NCBI RefSeq assembly: GCF_001270265.1 | Contig: NZ_LGAP01000002.1 | Location: forward strand, 742,001-806,000 | Length of the DNA: 64,000 nucleotides | DNA from: Ensifer adhaerens | GTDB taxonomy: Bacteria; Pseudomonadota; Alphaproteobacteria; Rhizobiales; Rhizobiaceae | Direction of reading: 5' to 3' | Shown: piece by piece, positions 8,885 to 17,691 of the stretch | Layout: each line of letters starts with the position of its first letter | Numbering within the stretch: the stretch's first letter is position 1 | Notes under the pieces: generated by a model | What the model saw: only the letters and a program-made list of their open reading frames with translations | Database searches by the model: none | What the model was told of the DNA's origin: nothing | Translations under genes and position numbers: made by a program

Positions 8885-9751
8885 TCAGCCAGCGCCTTCC
8901 TCATCTGCGGAAAGCAGCGCCTGCATCGCGCCGATGATCTTGCGGTGCTGGTGGGCGTGGCGGGTGCGCAGGCTGGTGGCGGCATAGACCGTCTGTGCGA
9001 TCACCGGCGCGTCGGCGACAAGGGCGGCGCGGCCGGATTGCGTCAGCCGCCTCGCCGTTGCCGTGGTGACATAGGCGGCACCACCGAGCGAATGCAGCAG
9101 CATGGTGATCGCCAGGTTCTGGCCGGTTGCCACCGGTGCCGCGGAGAGATGCGGCAAGGCCAGCCGGTGGGCGCGATCGAAGGCGGGCGAATAGATCGCC
9201 TGGATATAGGTCTCGATCCTGATATCTGACAAGGCGGCGGCACCCGTGCTCACCATCGTGTAATGCAGATCGCCGATCCTTTCATAGTGCAGATCGGGCA
9301 GATAATGCGGAGTATAGAGCATGGCGAGGTCGAGTTCGCCGGCGCTGAGATCCCGGTTCATCTGGTTGGAATAGTCGGCCTCCATGTAGAACTCGGTCGT
9401 CGGCAGCTCGCTGCGGATAGCGGAGAGCCATTCGCCGGCAAAGGCTTCGGCCAGGTCGTGCTGGATGCCAAGCCGCATCGAGCGCTCCAGCGCGCCGGCG
9501 TTGGTGACGGCGCGGGTTGCCTCATGCCACTGGTTTTGCAGCGCTTTTGCATAATCCAGAAACCGCAGCCCGGCCGCTGTCGGCACCGTCCCACCCTTGT
9601 TGCGGGTAAAGAGTTTGCGGTTGAACTGTGCCTCCAGCGCCTTGACCCGGTGGGAAACGGTGGATTGGGTGATGTTCAGCCGCTCGGCGGTGCGGTTGAA
9701 GGAGCGCGTCTCCATCAGGTCCAGGAACGTCTCGATCAGATCCACTTGCAT
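8885..9751 (-). CDS. LysR family transcriptional regulator
   Basis: A LysR regulator of 288 residues from the chosen start. The HTH region reads LIETFLDLMETRSFNRTAER then NITQSTVSHRVKALEAQF, followed by the effector-binding domain. The frame allows an ATG at 9799, but starting at 9751 (MQVDLIETF) gives the standard short N-terminus and leaves the near-palindrome at 9794-9807 outside the coding region. It diverges from the FAD/GcvT demethylase genes at 9880 and is the likely regulator of that N-methyl-amine cluster (inference from position). Confidence 0.9.
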   Translation of the reverse strand: MQVDLIETFLDLMETRSFNRTAERLNITQSTVSHRVKALEAQFNRKLFTRNKGGTVPTAAGLRFLDYAKALQNQWHEATRAVTNAGALERSMRLGIQHDLAEAFAGEWLSAIRSELPTTEFYMEADYSNQMNRDLSAGELDLAMLYTPHYLPDLHYERIGDLHYTMVSTGAAALSDIRIETYIQAIYSPAFDRAHRLALPHLSAAPVATGQNLAITMLLHSLGGAAYVTTATARRLTQSGRAALVADAPVIAQTVYAATSLRTRHAHQHRKIIGAMQALLSADEEGAG

Positions 9752-9793
9752 CGGCTTCCCATCCGGTTTCGCATGTTCCTTCAATCTAATCGA

Positions 9794-9807
9794 ATTCATC
9801 GATCAAT
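9794..9807. promoter_or_regulatory. Candidate operator between LysR gene and demethylase genes
   Basis: ATTCATCGATCAAT is a 14-bp near-palindrome (12 of 14 bases symmetric) in the 128-bp divergent promoter region between 9751 and 9880. It is a plausible LysR recognition element, but one site alone is weak evidence. Confidence 0.3.
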
Positions 9808-9879
9808 AAAGCCTGTTTCCATCGCTTGATGGCGCTCCGTTTCAACGGCAAGAATTCCGGCAAAACGAGGGAACAGTGC

Positions 9880-12327
9880 ATGTCGAATTTGCCGTCTCAC
9901 GCGCGAGTCGTGATCATCGGTGGGGGAGCGATCGGCGCTTCTTCGCTCTACCATCTTGCCAAGGCCGGCTGGACCGACTGCGTGCTTCTGGAAAAGAACG
10001 AGCTGACGGCGGGATCGACCTGGCATGCGGCCGGCAACGTGCCGACGTTTTCGTCGTCCTGGTCGATCATGAACATGCAGCGCTACTCCGCATCGCTTTA
10101 CCGCGACCTCGGTGCGCTCGTCGATTATCCCATGAACTACCACGTCACCGGCTCTATCCGGCTCGGCCACTCCAAGGAGCGGCTGCAGGAGTTCAAGCGC
10201 GTCGTCGGCATGGGCCGCTACCAGGGCATGGATCTCGACATCCTGTCGCCCGACGAGATGCGCAGCCGCTATCCGTTTCTCGAAACCCATGAGCTCACCG
10301 GCGCGCTTTACGATCCCTATGACGGCGACATCGACCCGGCGCAGCTGACGCAGGCGCTGGCCAAGGGCGCGCGTGATATGGGCGCTAAAATCATCCGCTT
10401 CTGTCCCGTCACGGCGGCGCGCCGCGAAAACGACGAATGGGTGATCTCGACGCCGCAGGGCGAAATCCGCTGCGAATACGTCGTCAATGCCGCCGGCTAT
10501 TATGCCCGCGAGGTCGGCAAGATGTTCGGCCGTGACGTGCCGATGATGGTGATGAGTCATCAATATATCCTGTTCGACGAAATCCCGGAGCTGGCCGCCT
10601 GGTCGAAGGAGGTCGGCCACAAGCTGCCGCTGCTGCGCGATGTCGACAGCTCCTACTATCTCCGCCAGGAGAAGAACGGCATGAACCTCGGGCCCTATGA
10701 GCGCAACTGCCGGGCGCATTGGACGACGCCCGACGACCCGATGCCCGAGGACTTTTCGTTCCAGCTCTTTCCCGATGATCTCGATCGGCTGGAATGGTAC
10801 CTGAACGACGCCGTCGAGCGCGTGCCGATCCTCGGAACGGCGGGGCTGTCGCGGATCATCAACGGCCCGATCCCCTATGCGCCGGATGGCAATCCGCTGA
10901 TCGGGCCGATGCCGGGCGTGCCGAATGCCTTCGAGGCCTGCGTCTTCACCTTCGGCATCTGCCAGGCCGGCGGCGCCGGCAAGGTGCTGGCCGAATGGAT
11001 CACCGAGGGCCAGACGGAATGGGACATGTGGTCCTGCGATCCGCGCCGCTACACCGACTATACGGACCAGGACTATTGCATCGCCAAGGGCATGGAGATC
11101 TACGGCCACGAATATGCGATGCATTTCCCGAAGCACTATTGGGCGGCCGGCCGCGGTAAGAAGCTGTCGCCGATCCACGACCGGATCGCCGCACTCGGCG
11201 CGCAGTTCAAGCCCTATAACGGCTGGGAACGGGCGATGTGGTATGCCAATTCAGGTGACGACACCTCTGAAGAAGCAACGCAGACCTGGGGCCGGGCAGG
11301 GCCCTGGGCGAAGCGCATCGAGGAAGAATGCCTCGCCGTGCGCGATGCCGCCGGCATTCTCGACCTGCCGGGCTTCTCGCGCTTCCGGGTGAAGGGCGAG
11401 GGGGCGACCGAGTGGCTCTCGGGTCTGATCACCGGCCGCGTGCCGAAGCCCGGCCGCATCGGCCTTGCCTATTTCTCCGACGACAAGGGCCGCATCGTCA
11501 CGGAAATGTCCGTCATGATGCTGGACGAGGATTTCTTCTTCCTGATCACGGCGGCAACGGCGCAATGGCACGATCTCGAATGGCTGCGCAAACATCTGCC
11601 TGACGACGCCGCCTTCACGCTTGACGACGTGACGACCCAGTTTGCCTGCCAGATCCTCACCGGGCCGAAATCGCGCGCCATCCTCGCCGAGGTCAGCGAT
11701 GCCGATCTCGCCAAGGGCTGGCTCACCCACCAGACGGCGCAAATCGCCGGACGCTATTGCCAGCTGGTGCGCGTCTCCTTTGCCGGCGAACTCGGCTGGG
11801 AGATCCATACCAAGGTGGACGATACCGCCGTCATCTTCGACGCAGTCTGGGCTGCCGGTGAGAAACATGGCCTCAAACCCTTCGGCATGGAGGCGCTCGA
11901 CAGCCTGCGCATCGAGAAGGGCTACCGCGCCTGGAAGGGCGATCTTTCGACCGACTACACCGTCCTGCAGGGCGGGCTGGAGCGCTTCGTCGACTGGGCG
12001 AAGCCGGGCTTCAAGGGCAAGGCGGCGCTGGAGCGCGAGAAACAGCAGGGCGTCAGCAAGCGTTTCGTCACCCTGACGGTCGCCGCCGACGGCTGCGACG
12101 CGCCCTACATGTCGACGCTCTGGTCGGATGGCCAGGTGGTGGGCGAAACGACGTCGGGCAACTGGGGTTATCGCGTCGGCAAGTCGATCGCGCTCGGCAT
12201 GCTGCGTGCTGACCTTGCCGTGCCCGGCAACGAGATCGAGGTCGAGATTTTCGGCGATCGCTTCAAGGCGACCGTCGAGGCCGACCAGCCGCTCTGGGAT
12301 CCCTCCAATGAAAGACTGCGCGCATGA
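9880..12327 (+). CDS. FAD-dependent oxidoreductase / GcvT-domain protein (dimethylglycine or sarcosine dehydrogenase family)
   Basis: An 815-residue two-module enzyme. Residues about 8-370 are a DAO-type FAD domain with VVIIGGGAIGASSLYHLAKA and GSTWHAAGN, whose His49 aligns with the histidine that binds FAD covalently in dimethylglycine and sarcosine dehydrogenases. Residues about 430-800 are a folate-binding GcvT domain (GELGWEIH, then the C-terminal barrel). Such enzymes oxidise an N-methyl group and pass the formaldehyde unit to tetrahydrofolate. The start at 9880 follows GAGGGAAC; the upstream in-frame ATG at 9826 lacks a site. It overlaps the next gene by 4 bp (ATGA), so they are translationally coupled. 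Confidence 0.9.
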   Translation: MSNLPSHARVVIIGGGAIGASSLYHLAKAGWTDCVLLEKNELTAGSTWHAAGNVPTFSSSWSIMNMQRYSASLYRDLGALVDYPMNYHVTGSIRLGHSKERLQEFKRVVGMGRYQGMDLDILSPDEMRSRYPFLETHELTGALYDPYDGDIDPAQLTQALAKGARDMGAKIIRFCPVTAARRENDEWVISTPQGEIRCEYVVNAAGYYAREVGKMFGRDVPMMVMSHQYILFDEIPELAAWSKEVGHKLPLLRDVDSSYYLRQEKNGMNLGPYERNCRAHWTTPDDPMPEDFSFQLFPDDLDRLEWYLNDAVERVPILGTAGLSRIINGPIPYAPDGNPLIGPMPGVPNAFEACVFTFGICQAGGAGKVLAEWITEGQTEWDMWSCDPRRYTDYTDQDYCIAKGMEIYGHEYAMHFPKHYWAAGRGKKLSPIHDRIAALGAQFKPYNGWERAMWYANSGDDTSEEATQTWGRAGPWAKRIEEECLAVRDAAGILDLPGFSRFRVKGEGATEWLSGLITGRVPKPGRIGLAYFSDDKGRIVTEMSVMMLDEDFFFLITAATAQWHDLEWLRKHLPDDAAFTLDDVTTQFACQILTGPKSRAILAEVSDADLAKGWLTHQTAQIAGRYCQLVRVSFAGELGWEIHTKVDDTAVIFDAVWAAGEKHGLKPFGMEALDSLRIEKGYRAWKGDLSTDYTVLQGGLERFVDWAKPGFKGKAALEREKQQGVSKRFVTLTVAADGCDAPYMSTLWSDGQVVGETTSGNWGYRVGKSIALGMLRADLAVPGNEIEVEIFGDRFKATVEADQPLWDPSNERLRA

Positions 12328-14771
12328 CGAAGCCGATCCCCTCGAAAGCCCGGGCAGTCATCATCGGCGGTGGCGTCTCCGGCTGTTCGGTCGCCTATCA
12401 CCTCGCCAAGCTCGGCTGGACCGACGTGGTGCTGCTCGAACGCAAGCAACTGACATCGGGCACGACCTGGCATGCCGCCGGCCTGATCGGCCAGTTGCGC
12501 GCCTCGCAGAACATGACGCGGCTCGCGAAATACTCGGCCGACCTCTACGTCAAGCTGGAGGCTGAAACCGGCATCTCGACCGGCATGCGCCAGAACGGTT
12601 CAATCACCGTGGCGCTGACGGAGGAGCGCAAGGAGGAAATCTACCGCCAGGCATCGCTGGCGCGTGCCTTCAACGTCGATGTGCGTGAGATCACGCCCGA
12701 CGAGGTCAAGGCGATGTATCCGCACCTCAACACCTCGGATGTTAAGGCGGCGGTGCATCTGCCGCTCGACGGCCAGTGCGACCCGGCCAACATCGCGATG
12801 GCGCTTGCCAAGGGTGCCCGCCAGAACGGCGCGACGATCATCGAAGGCGTCAAGGTGACCTCGGTTCTGAAGAAGGACGGCCGGGTGATGGGCGTGACCT
12901 GCGAGCAGAACGGCGAGAGCTATACGATCGAGACCGACAATGTCGTCAACTGCGCCGGCATGTGGGGCAGGGAGTTCGCGCGCCAGACCGGGGTCACCGT
13001 TCCGCTGCACGCCTGCGAGCATTTCTACATTGTCACCGAGGCGATCCCGGGATTGACCCGCCTGCCGGTGCTGCGCGTGCCGGATGAATGCACCTACTAC
13101 AAGGAGGATGCCGGCAAGATGCTGGTCGGCGCCTTCGAGCTCAGGGCCAAGCCCTGGGGCATGGACGGCATCCGCGAGGATTTCTGCTTCGACCAGTTGC
13201 CCGACGATTTCGACCATTTCTCGCCGATCCTCGAGATGGCTGTTAATCGCATGCCGATGCTGGAGACGGCGGGCATCCATACCTTCTTCAACGGACCGGA
13301 GAGCTTTACGCCCGACGACCGCTATTATCTCGGCGAGGCGCCGGAGGTGAAGGGCTATTGGGTCGCCGCCGGCTACAACTCGATCGGCATCGTCTCTTCC
13401 GGCGGCGCCGGCATGGCGCTGGCGCAGTGGATGAACGACGGCGAGCCGCCCTTCGATCTCTGGGAGGTCGATATCCGTCGGGCGCAACCGTTCCAGAAGA
13501 ACCGCGCCTACCTCAAGGACCGTGTCTCCGAAACGCTCGGCCTGCTTTATGCCGACCACTTTCCCTATCGCCAGATGGCAACGGCCCGCGGCGTCCGCCG
13601 CTCGCCGCTGCACGAACACCTGAAAGCGCGCGGGGCGGTCTTCGGCGAAGTCGCCGGCTGGGAGCGCGCCAACTGGTTTGCGAATGACGGCCAGGAGCGC
13701 GAATACCGCTATTCCTGGAAACGGCAGAACTGGTTCGAGAACCAGAAGGCCGAGCACCTGGCGGTGCGAAACGGCGTCGGCCTGTTCGACATGACCTCCT
13801 TCGGCAAGATCCGGGTGGAGGGGCGCGATGCGCTTGCCTTCCTGCAGCGGCTTTGCGCCAACGAGATGAATGTCGAGGCTGGGCGTATCGTCTACACCCA
13901 GATGCTCAACGGCCGCGGCGGCATCGAAAGCGACCTGACGGTCACGCGACTTTCGGAAACCGCGTTCCTGCTGGTGGTGCCGGGCGCCACGCTTCAACGC
14001 GACCTTGCCTGGCTGCGCAAGCATGTGCGCGATGAGTTCGTCGTCATCACCGACGTCGGCGCCGGCGAAAGCGTGCTCTGCGTCATGGGGCCGAAGGCGC
14101 GCGACCTGATGCAGAAGGTAAGCCCAAACGATTTTTCGAATGCGGCGCATCCCTTCGGCACAGCGCGTGAAATCGAAATCGGCATGGGGCTCGCCCGTGC
14201 CCACCGTGTCACCTATGTCGGTGAACTCGGCTGGGAGCTCTATGTCTCGACCGATCAGGCGGCGCATGTGTTCGAGGCGCTGGAGGCGGCGGGCCAGGAT
14301 GTCGGGTTGAAGCTCTGCGGCATGCACACGCTCGACAGCTGCCGCATCGAAAAGGCCTTCCGCCATTTCGGCCACGATATCACCGACGAGGACCATGTGC
14401 TCGAAGCCGGGCTCGGCTTTGCGGTCAAACCCGACAAGGGCGATTTCATCGGCCGCGAGGCGGTGCTCGCCAAGCACAATCGCGGGCTTTCGCGCCGGCT
14501 GGTACAATTCCGACTGGCCGATCCGGAGCCGCTCATCTTCCACAACGAGGCGATCGTGCGCGACGGCAAGATCGTCGGCACCATCACCTCAGGCAATTAC
14601 GGCCACCATCTCGGCGGCGCCATCGGCCTTGGCTACGTTCCGTCGGAAGGCGAGAGCGACGCCGACGTGCTCGGCTCAAGCTTCGAGATCGAGATCGCCG
14701 GCACGCGGGTGAAGGCGGAGGCGTCGCTGAAGGCGATGTACGATCCACGTTCCGAGCGGGTGAGGATGTAG
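12324..14771 (+). CDS. FAD-dependent oxidoreductase / GcvT-domain protein, paralogue of the preceding gene
   Basis: Also 815 residues, with the same order of modules: AVIIGGGVSGCSVAYHLAKL near the N-terminus, GTTWHAAGL with His50 in the covalent-FAD position, and a GcvT/GcvT-C half from about residue 430 (GELGWELY, LDSCRIEKAFRHFG). It is closely related to its upstream neighbour but clearly diverged, especially after the TWHAAG motif (LIGQLRASQNM versus NVPTFSSSWS), which lines the substrate site. The two probably act on different methylated amines or on successive demethylation steps. Coupled by a 4-bp overlap and followed, after a 252-bp repeat-bearing gap, by a Rieske oxygenase. Confidence 0.9.
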   Translation: MTKPIPSKARAVIIGGGVSGCSVAYHLAKLGWTDVVLLERKQLTSGTTWHAAGLIGQLRASQNMTRLAKYSADLYVKLEAETGISTGMRQNGSITVALTEERKEEIYRQASLARAFNVDVREITPDEVKAMYPHLNTSDVKAAVHLPLDGQCDPANIAMALAKGARQNGATIIEGVKVTSVLKKDGRVMGVTCEQNGESYTIETDNVVNCAGMWGREFARQTGVTVPLHACEHFYIVTEAIPGLTRLPVLRVPDECTYYKEDAGKMLVGAFELRAKPWGMDGIREDFCFDQLPDDFDHFSPILEMAVNRMPMLETAGIHTFFNGPESFTPDDRYYLGEAPEVKGYWVAAGYNSIGIVSSGGAGMALAQWMNDGEPPFDLWEVDIRRAQPFQKNRAYLKDRVSETLGLLYADHFPYRQMATARGVRRSPLHEHLKARGAVFGEVAGWERANWFANDGQEREYRYSWKRQNWFENQKAEHLAVRNGVGLFDMTSFGKIRVEGRDALAFLQRLCANEMNVEAGRIVYTQMLNGRGGIESDLTVTRLSETAFLLVVPGATLQRDLAWLRKHVRDEFVVITDVGAGESVLCVMGPKARDLMQKVSPNDFSNAAHPFGTAREIEIGMGLARAHRVTYVGELGWELYVSTDQAAHVFEALEAAGQDVGLKLCGMHTLDSCRIEKAFRHFGHDITDEDHVLEAGLGFAVKPDKGDFIGREAVLAKHNRGLSRRLVQFRLADPEPLIFHNEAIVRDGKIVGTITSGNYGHHLGGAIGLGYVPSEGESDADVLGSSFEIEIAGTRVKAEASLKAMYDPRSERVRM

Positions 14772-14791
14772 CGAGCGACGTTTTGGAGGGT

Positions 14792-14944
14792 GCCCCTCAT
14801 CCGGCCTGCCGGCCACCTTCTCCCCGTTTGACGGGGAGAAGGAGACGTGTGGCGCTCTCGGCGGACTACTTCCTTGGGTGAGGCAGCGCGCGGCGGCTGG
14901 CTTTCCCTCTCCCCGCGTGCGGGGAGAGGGTCAGGGTGAGGGGC
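14792..14944. repeat. Rhizobial GCCCCTCA-bounded double-hairpin element
   Basis: Bounded by GCCCCTCA (14792) and TGAGGGGC (14937-14944) in inverted orientation. Inside are two strong hairpins: CCTTCTCCCCG/CGGGGAGAAGG and CCCTCTCCCCGC/GCGGGGAGAGGG. The same architecture recurs at 23769, 49760 and 51495. It fills most of the gap between the demethylase and Rieske genes and probably reduces read-through (inference). Confidence 0.75.
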
Positions 14945-15023
14945 GCCGCCTCAGACAGACGCGAAATAGCATGCGCGCGCCGGAACGCGGTTCTTCCGGT
15001 TCTTCTTTCGGGAGTTCAGGGCC

Positions 15024-16310
15024 ATGTTCGCATCGGACCTTTCCAATACGACTGTCGCGGGCGACCGCATCGATCAACTGGTCGCGATGCATCGGCCGGG
15101 CCATGGGCTGGTCCGGGCCTTCTACCACGACGAGGACATCTACGAGCGCGATCTCGACCGGGTGTTTCGCCGCCATTGGCACTGCGTCGCGCATGAAAGC
15201 GTGATCCCGAACCCCAATGATTTCGAAGTCTTTCGCATGGCCTCCGAGCAAGTGATCGTCACCCGCACCGCCACCGGCGCGATCCATGCGATGCTGAATG
15301 TCTGCCGCCATCGCGGCGCCGAGGTCTGCACCAAGGACAAGGGCAATGCCCGCGCCTTCGTCTGTCCCTATCACGCCTGGACCTATGGCAATGACGGCGC
15401 GCTGAAGGCGGCGCGGCTGATGCCGAAGGATTTCAAGCGCGAGGATCATGGGCTGAAGAAGCTGCACGTCCGCGTGGTCGAGGGGCTGATCTTCATCTGC
15501 TTTGCCGAACAGCCGCTCGATTTCACCGAGGTCGAGAACCTCCTGCACGCCACCTGCGGCCAATATGGCTGGGCTGGGGCCAAGGTCGCGCACCGGCAGT
15601 CCTATCCTGTTGATGCCAACTGGAAGCTCGCGGTCGAGAACTATGTCGAGTGCTATCATTGCGGTCCGGCGCATCCGGAATATTCCGAGACGCACGCGCT
15701 CGAACAGCCGCTGCACATGATCGAGGAGCTGAACGCCAAGATGGAGGCGCGCACCTGCGCGCTCGGCATCGAGGTCGGTTCCGGCGACCATTGGCAGAGC
15801 TCGGCCGGCGGCAAGGAGACCGTCCACGCCTTCCGCTACGCGCTCTATGACGGCGTCAAGACCGGCAGCAAGGACGGCCAGCCGCTCAGCACCCTGATGG
15901 GCCGGTTCAGCGATTTCGACGGCGGCGTCACCTCCATCCATCTCGGCGGTACGACATTCCTCGTCTGCTATCCCGACCACGGCATGATCTACCGCTTCAT
16001 TCCGAAGACGGCGGGTACCTGCGAGATGGAACTGATCTGGCTCGTCGACGGCAAGGCCGAGGAGGGGCAGGACTACGACCTCGAAAAGCTCACCTGGCTG
16101 TGGACGGTAACGACCGACGAGGACAAGGCGATCATCGAACACACCTCGCGTGGCGTGCGCTCGCACTATTTCGTGCCCGGGCCAATCGCGCCGATGGAGC
16201 AGAACGAGCTGCGCTACATCAACTGGTATCTCGACGAGATCAGTCGGCCGACCATCGCTTCATCGGTGGCTCTGCCACAGGGGACGAGCAGTGCCGCAAC
16301 GGCGGTGTGA
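15024..16310 (+). CDS. Rieske non-heme iron oxygenase, alpha subunit (glycine betaine/stachydrine demethylase-like)
   Basis: A 428-residue ring-hydroxylating-dioxygenase-family protein. The Rieske [2Fe-2S] ligands are in CRHRGAEVC (Cys-x-His) and CPYHAWTYG (Cys-x2-His). The mononuclear iron site is in NWKLAVENYVECYHCGPAHP, with the two histidines of the ECYHCxxxHP pattern. Members next to dimethylglycine-dehydrogenase-like genes include glycine betaine monooxygenase (GbcA) and stachydrine demethylase, which remove an N-methyl group as formaldehyde. No reductase (GbcB-like) gene is adjacent, so electrons must come from another locus. GGGAGTTCAGGGCC precedes the ATG. Substrate assignment is inference from family and neighbours. 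Confidence 0.88.
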   Translation: MFASDLSNTTVAGDRIDQLVAMHRPGHGLVRAFYHDEDIYERDLDRVFRRHWHCVAHESVIPNPNDFEVFRMASEQVIVTRTATGAIHAMLNVCRHRGAEVCTKDKGNARAFVCPYHAWTYGNDGALKAARLMPKDFKREDHGLKKLHVRVVEGLIFICFAEQPLDFTEVENLLHATCGQYGWAGAKVAHRQSYPVDANWKLAVENYVECYHCGPAHPEYSETHALEQPLHMIEELNAKMEARTCALGIEVGSGDHWQSSAGGKETVHAFRYALYDGVKTGSKDGQPLSTLMGRFSDFDGGVTSIHLGGTTFLVCYPDHGMIYRFIPKTAGTCEMELIWLVDGKAEEGQDYDLEKLTWLWTVTTDEDKAIIEHTSRGVRSHYFVPGPIAPMEQNELRYINWYLDEISRPTIASSVALPQGTSSAATAV

Positions 16311-16346
16311 AGGGACGTTGAACTCCTGATCTGACGAAATGTCACT

Positions 16347-16397
16347 GACGGCGCAGACGCGCCGTCGCTGGATCCCTGTGACAGGCACAGGGATGAA
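16347..16397. repeat. Half RIME-like element
   Basis: GACGGCGC/GCGCCGTC is an 8-bp stem with a 4-nt loop, followed by GCTGGATCCCTGTGAC and CAGGGATGAAG, in which CCCTGTG and CACAGGG are inverted. This matches the right halves of the larger elements at 48346-48494 and 62764-62905; the left half is absent. Confidence 0.7.
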
Positions 16398-16473
16398 GTG
16401 GGTATCTGTGGCGCGGTGGTGGCCCGAAGGCCGAAGGATACAACGTTTGGCGTCGTGCAGCGGCGCCGCGCGA

Positions 16474-16917
16474 TCAATCCCGTCGGTCGAAATGGGTGCG
16501 CAGCGCCACATGCGTCTGCACCGTCGCCACGCCCGATATCAGCGAGATCTGTCGGCGGATCGTGTCGAGATCGCCGTTCGAGGCGCATTCGATCAGCAGC
16601 ATCAGGTCGGTCTCGCCGGCGAGCGACCAGCAACTGACCACCGGTGGCATGCCGGCGAGATGCGGCACGATGTGGTCGCAGTTTTTGCCCGGCTGGAAGG
16701 AGACGGCGATCAGGGCGCGCACCACCGGCGCCTTGTCCTCGATGCCGATGCGGATCGTATAACCGGCGATGACGCCCTTCGTTTCAAGCCGGCGCAGACG
16801 CTCATGAGCGGCGCTGCGCGACAGGCCGGCATGGCGGGCAAGCGCCACAAGGCTCTGGCGCGAATCCTGCCGCAAGGCGGCCACCAGCAGCCGGTCCTTT
16901 TCATCGAGTTCTGTCAA
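16474..16917 (-). CDS. Lrp/AsnC family transcriptional regulator
   Basis: A 147-residue regulator from TTG 16917. The HTH lies at about residues 5-60 (DEKDRLLVAALRQDSRQSLV, then LSRSAAHERLRRLETKGVI), followed by the RAM domain. AGAAGGGCGACAGA provides a site before the TTG. The longer alternative, ATG at 16971, would encode 18 extra residues without family similarity, and its coding region would run over a perfect operator-like palindrome at 16941-16958. The TTG start is therefore preferred. It diverges from the cysteine hydrolase at 17032, its probable target besides itself. Confidence 0.85.
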   Translation of the reverse strand: MTELDEKDRLLVAALRQDSRQSLVALARHAGLSRSAAHERLRRLETKGVIAGYTIRIGIEDKAPVVRALIAVSFQPGKNCDHIVPHLAGMPPVVSCWSLAGETDLMLLIECASNGDLDTIRRQISLISGVATVQTHVALRTHFDRRD

Positions 16918-16940
16918 TCTGTCGCCCTTCTGGTCATCCA

Positions 16941-16958
16941 GCCGGACAAATGTCCGGC
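16941..16958. promoter_or_regulatory. Candidate Lrp-type operator, perfect 8-bp inverted repeat
   Basis: GCCGGACA and TGTCCGGC flank a 2-bp AA centre. A second, looser TGTCC..GGAC pair follows at 16971-16988. Both lie in the region between the Lrp-family gene (TTG 16917) and the divergent hydrolase gene (17032), where an autoregulating Lrp protein would bind. Confidence 0.6.
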
Positions 16959-17031
16959 GTCCCACCATCATGTCCAGTGAAACCGGACGATAGGACGGCT
17001 AGCTTCCTGAAGCAACCAAGGAGCGTTAGCC

Positions 17032-17616
17032 ATGACCATTCCGAGACTTCCCGACAATGCCGTCCTCATCCCGATCGATATGCAGCAGGCATTTGATGCC
17101 GCTCCTTGGCCGCCACGCTGGAATGGTAAGGTCGACGACAACGGGCGCGCCTTGCTGGCCGCCTGGCGCGCAACCGGCCGGCCGATCATCCATGTTCGGC
17201 ACGACAGCGTTGCACCGGGCTCCACCCTCGGTCCGGGTGCTCCCGGCAACGCACCGCGACCGGGCTTCGAACCCGCCGGCGACGAGCCGCTGGTCAGCAA
17301 GAGCGTCAATGCCGCCTTCATCGGCACCGACCTCGACCTTCGCCTGCGCCGGCTTGGCGTTGATACGATCGTGCTCTTCGGTATCTCGACGGATATGTGC
17401 GTCTCGACGTCCGTGCGGGTCGGGGCCAATCTCGGTTATCGGGTGATCCTGGTGGAAGATGCCTGCGACTGCTTCGACCAGCCGGACGGTTATGGCGCCG
17501 TGATCCCGGCGCGGGAAATCCATCGTGCCCATGTCGCGACGTTGCGGGCGGAATTCGCCGAGGTGACGACGACAGCCGCCATCGTTTCAGCCCTGCGGCC
17601 GGCTTCGGCGGCGTAA
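17032..17616 (+). CDS. Isochorismatase-family cysteine hydrolase
   Basis: A 194-residue hydrolase. The triad is visible as Asp in LIPIDMQQAF (about residue 16), Lys in LVSKSVNAAF (about 89) and Cys in GISTDMCVSTSVR (about 123). The W-P-P-R-W-N segment after the first strand and the short length are typical of cysteine hydrolases related to nicotinamidase and N-carbamoylsarcosine amidase; the substrate is not predictable. AAGGAG lies close to the ATG. It is divergently paired with the Lrp regulator and not in an operon with the following minus-strand gene. Confidence 0.88.
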   Translation: MTIPRLPDNAVLIPIDMQQAFDAAPWPPRWNGKVDDNGRALLAAWRATGRPIIHVRHDSVAPGSTLGPGAPGNAPRPGFEPAGDEPLVSKSVNAAFIGTDLDLRLRRLGVDTIVLFGISTDMCVSTSVRVGANLGYRVILVEDACDCFDQPDGYGAVIPAREIHRAHVATLRAEFAEVTTTAAIVSALRPASAA

Positions 17617-17691
17617 GGGCGCTGGAAAGCTTGCAACCCGCCACATCATCTTCTCCTCAAGTCGATGCCAATTGAGGAGTGATGCAGTGGC

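Noticed and set aside
9796-11178. A 460-codon minus-strand frame opposite the first FAD/GcvT gene
   Set aside because: No motif and complete overlap with a well-supported gene.
14792-14944. Structured non-coding RNA gene or riboswitch
   Set aside because: The same double-hairpin sequence recurs at several unrelated intergenic sites, which marks it as a dispersed repeat.
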